Part shown: in pieces, positions 63,228-64,000 of the stretch
How positions within the stretch are numbered: position 1 is the stretch's first letter
How the letters are laid out: each line of letters begins with the position of its first letter
From: Nitrosomonadales bacterium
GTDB taxonomy: Bacteria > Pseudomonadota > Gammaproteobacteria > Burkholderiales > Gallionellaceae
Direction: 5' to 3'
Assembly (NCBI GenBank): GCA_016234685.1
Contig: JACRAT010000043.1
Coordinates: forward strand, 62,001-126,000
Length of the DNA: 64,000 nucleotides
Translations under genes and position numbers: made by a program
Notes under the pieces: generated by a model
What the model was told of the DNA's origin: nothing
The model's input: only the letters and a program-made list of their open reading frames with translations
Databases searched by the model: none

Positions 63228-64000
63228 ATGCTCAAATATTTATTTGCAAAAAATGAGGATATTCCGACCGGAACAGCGGCGGTGTTCTTTGGTTTTTCGT
63301 CCATAGTCTGGTTCGTTATTGGAACTGGTCTGGGGTCTTTCAATGCGGCAAAGCTGGCATTCCCTGATTTTGTTATGGGGAATGAGTTCTTGGCGTTCGG
63401 TCACTTGCGTCAAGTGCACGTCCATGCAGTGATTTTTGGCTGGATTTCGATGGCGTTTGCGATGGCGATGATGTACATCACGCCGGCCTTGGGTAATACA
63501 AAGCTGTGGTCTGAAAAGCTGGGTGTGTGGAACTGCTTCCTGTGGAACGTGGGTCTGTCACTGGGCTTGACTGTACTTTGGGCTGGGATTACATCTGGTC
63601 GTGAATACTCGGACTTCCCTTGGTTCATTGACTTGTACATCGCTTTGTTCATTGCGATTCCGCTGTCGCTGAATGTTTGGATGACCGTGATCACTCGTCG
63701 CACTCAGGGTATCTACACGACTAACTGGTTCTTCGTGGGTGCTTGTTTCATGTTGATCATCGTGTTCCTGATCGGCAATCTTCCTGAGTTCTTCCACTTG
63801 ACTGGTTTGACGGAGGCGTATCTGACATGGTGGTTTGCTCACAACGTGCTCGGCCTGTGGATTACTCCTGTTGCAGCCGCGATTGCTTACTACACCATCC
63901 CTAAGGTTACGGGTAATCCTCTGTACTCTCACCGGATCGGTCACCTGCACTTCTGGTCTGTTGTGGTGTTCTACTCGACCCCGGCTGCTCACCACTTGAT
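63228..64000 (+). CDS. ccoN: cbb3-type-like cytochrome oxidase subunit I (CcoN-like), 5' part
   Basis: The frame is open to the window end (257 residues). AGAGGAG lies 7 bases before the ATG. Helix I has the haem-ligand region FGHLRQVHVHAVIFGW; TWWFAHNVLGLWITP is the CcoN motif with the first CuB-side His, and STPAAHHL at the end matches the paired His of CcoN. GREYSDFPWFID resembles the CcoN segment after helix III. It diverges from classical CcoN (for example in helix II), so the subfamily is open. Codon use is T-richer than in neighbouring genes. Confidence 0.85.
   Translation, partial: MLKYLFAKNEDIPTGTAAVFFGFSSIVWFVIGTGLGSFNAAKLAFPDFVMGNEFLAFGHLRQVHVHAVIFGWISMAFAMAMMYITPALGNTKLWSEKLGVWNCFLWNVGLSLGLTVLWAGITSGREYSDFPWFIDLYIALFIAIPLSLNVWMTVITRRTQGIYTTNWFFVGACFMLIIVFLIGNLPEFFHLTGLTEAYLTWWFAHNVLGLWITPVAAAIAYYTIPKVTGNPLYSHRIGHLHFWSVVVFYSTPAAHHL

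Overview
The window is a dense, moderately GC-rich chromosomal segment of a betaproteobacterium. Gene order and protein types (pilC-pilD-coaE-zapD-yacG-nudix/thiE, pilT-pilU beside yggS-proC-yggT-yggU, lolA-rarA-serS, RegB/RegA, a proteobacterial ATP-grasp-like GshA) fit Nitrosomonadales; a Gallionellaceae-like or related lineage is my inference and was not tested by search. I see no rRNA, CRISPR array, prophage or insertion sequence. One tRNA (Ser, CGA) is present.

Layout. 1-3.9 kb: envelope genes, with a lipoprotein resembling an M48 peptidase that has lost its HExxH motif, overlapping a secreted MORN-repeat protein. 4-17.9 kb: a LysR (CysB-like) regulator divergent from rnfB-nifJ-rnfC-rnfD-rnfG-rnfE-rnfA, a 61-residue Cys-rich membrane protein, and ppsA. 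This unit would couple a ferredoxin-linked pyruvate oxidoreductase (unusually large, 1637 residues) to the Rnf membrane pump and to PEP synthesis. 17.9-19.5 kb: a probable betaproteobacterial anti-Shine-Dalgarno (toxic) small RNA, xerD and ogt. 19.6-24.7 kb: a copper block with a PCuAC chaperone, an OprC/NosA-type TonB copper receptor, and a divergent regB-regA pair whose kinase carries a Met/His-rich periplasmic loop; RegA-type boxes lie between them. 24.7-32.2 kb: ilvD, then an accessory island with an XRE regulator (plus a decayed duplicate of its C-terminus), an operator array, a type III methyltransferase gene carrying two in-frame REP-like elements, and a res gene broken by one TGA in place of a conserved Trp codon.

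32.2-43 kb: lgt, pldA, a CorC-like protein, the pilCD-coaE-zapD-yacG block, a Nudix-ThiE fusion, and a four-gene bufferin operon (bufA precursor, bufB MNIO enzyme, bufC partner, DoxX protein) behind a sequence that fits GTAACC-N16-CGAA exactly. 43-49 kb: pilU, pilT, yggS-proC-yggT-yggU and an exported beta-carbonic anhydrase. 48.6-53.1 kb: gshA, a Sco copper chaperone, a hybrid histidine kinase and a LuxR-type regulator. 53.1-62.4 kb: ftsK, lolA, rarA, an intruding low-GC FkbM-like methyltransferase, serS, mltF, tRNA-Ser and a large membrane protein. 62.6-64 kb: the start of a cbb3-like oxidase operon with two tiny membrane proteins ahead of a ccoN-like gene cut by the window end.

Theme: copper and redox handling recur (copper receptor, PCuAC, RegBA, bufferin, Sco, haem-copper oxidase). 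The strongest candidates for new biology are the Met/His-rich RegB with its boxes, the bufferin operon with its ECF-type promoter, the NqrM-like small protein at the end of the rnf operon, and the XRE-controlled but broken type III restriction system.
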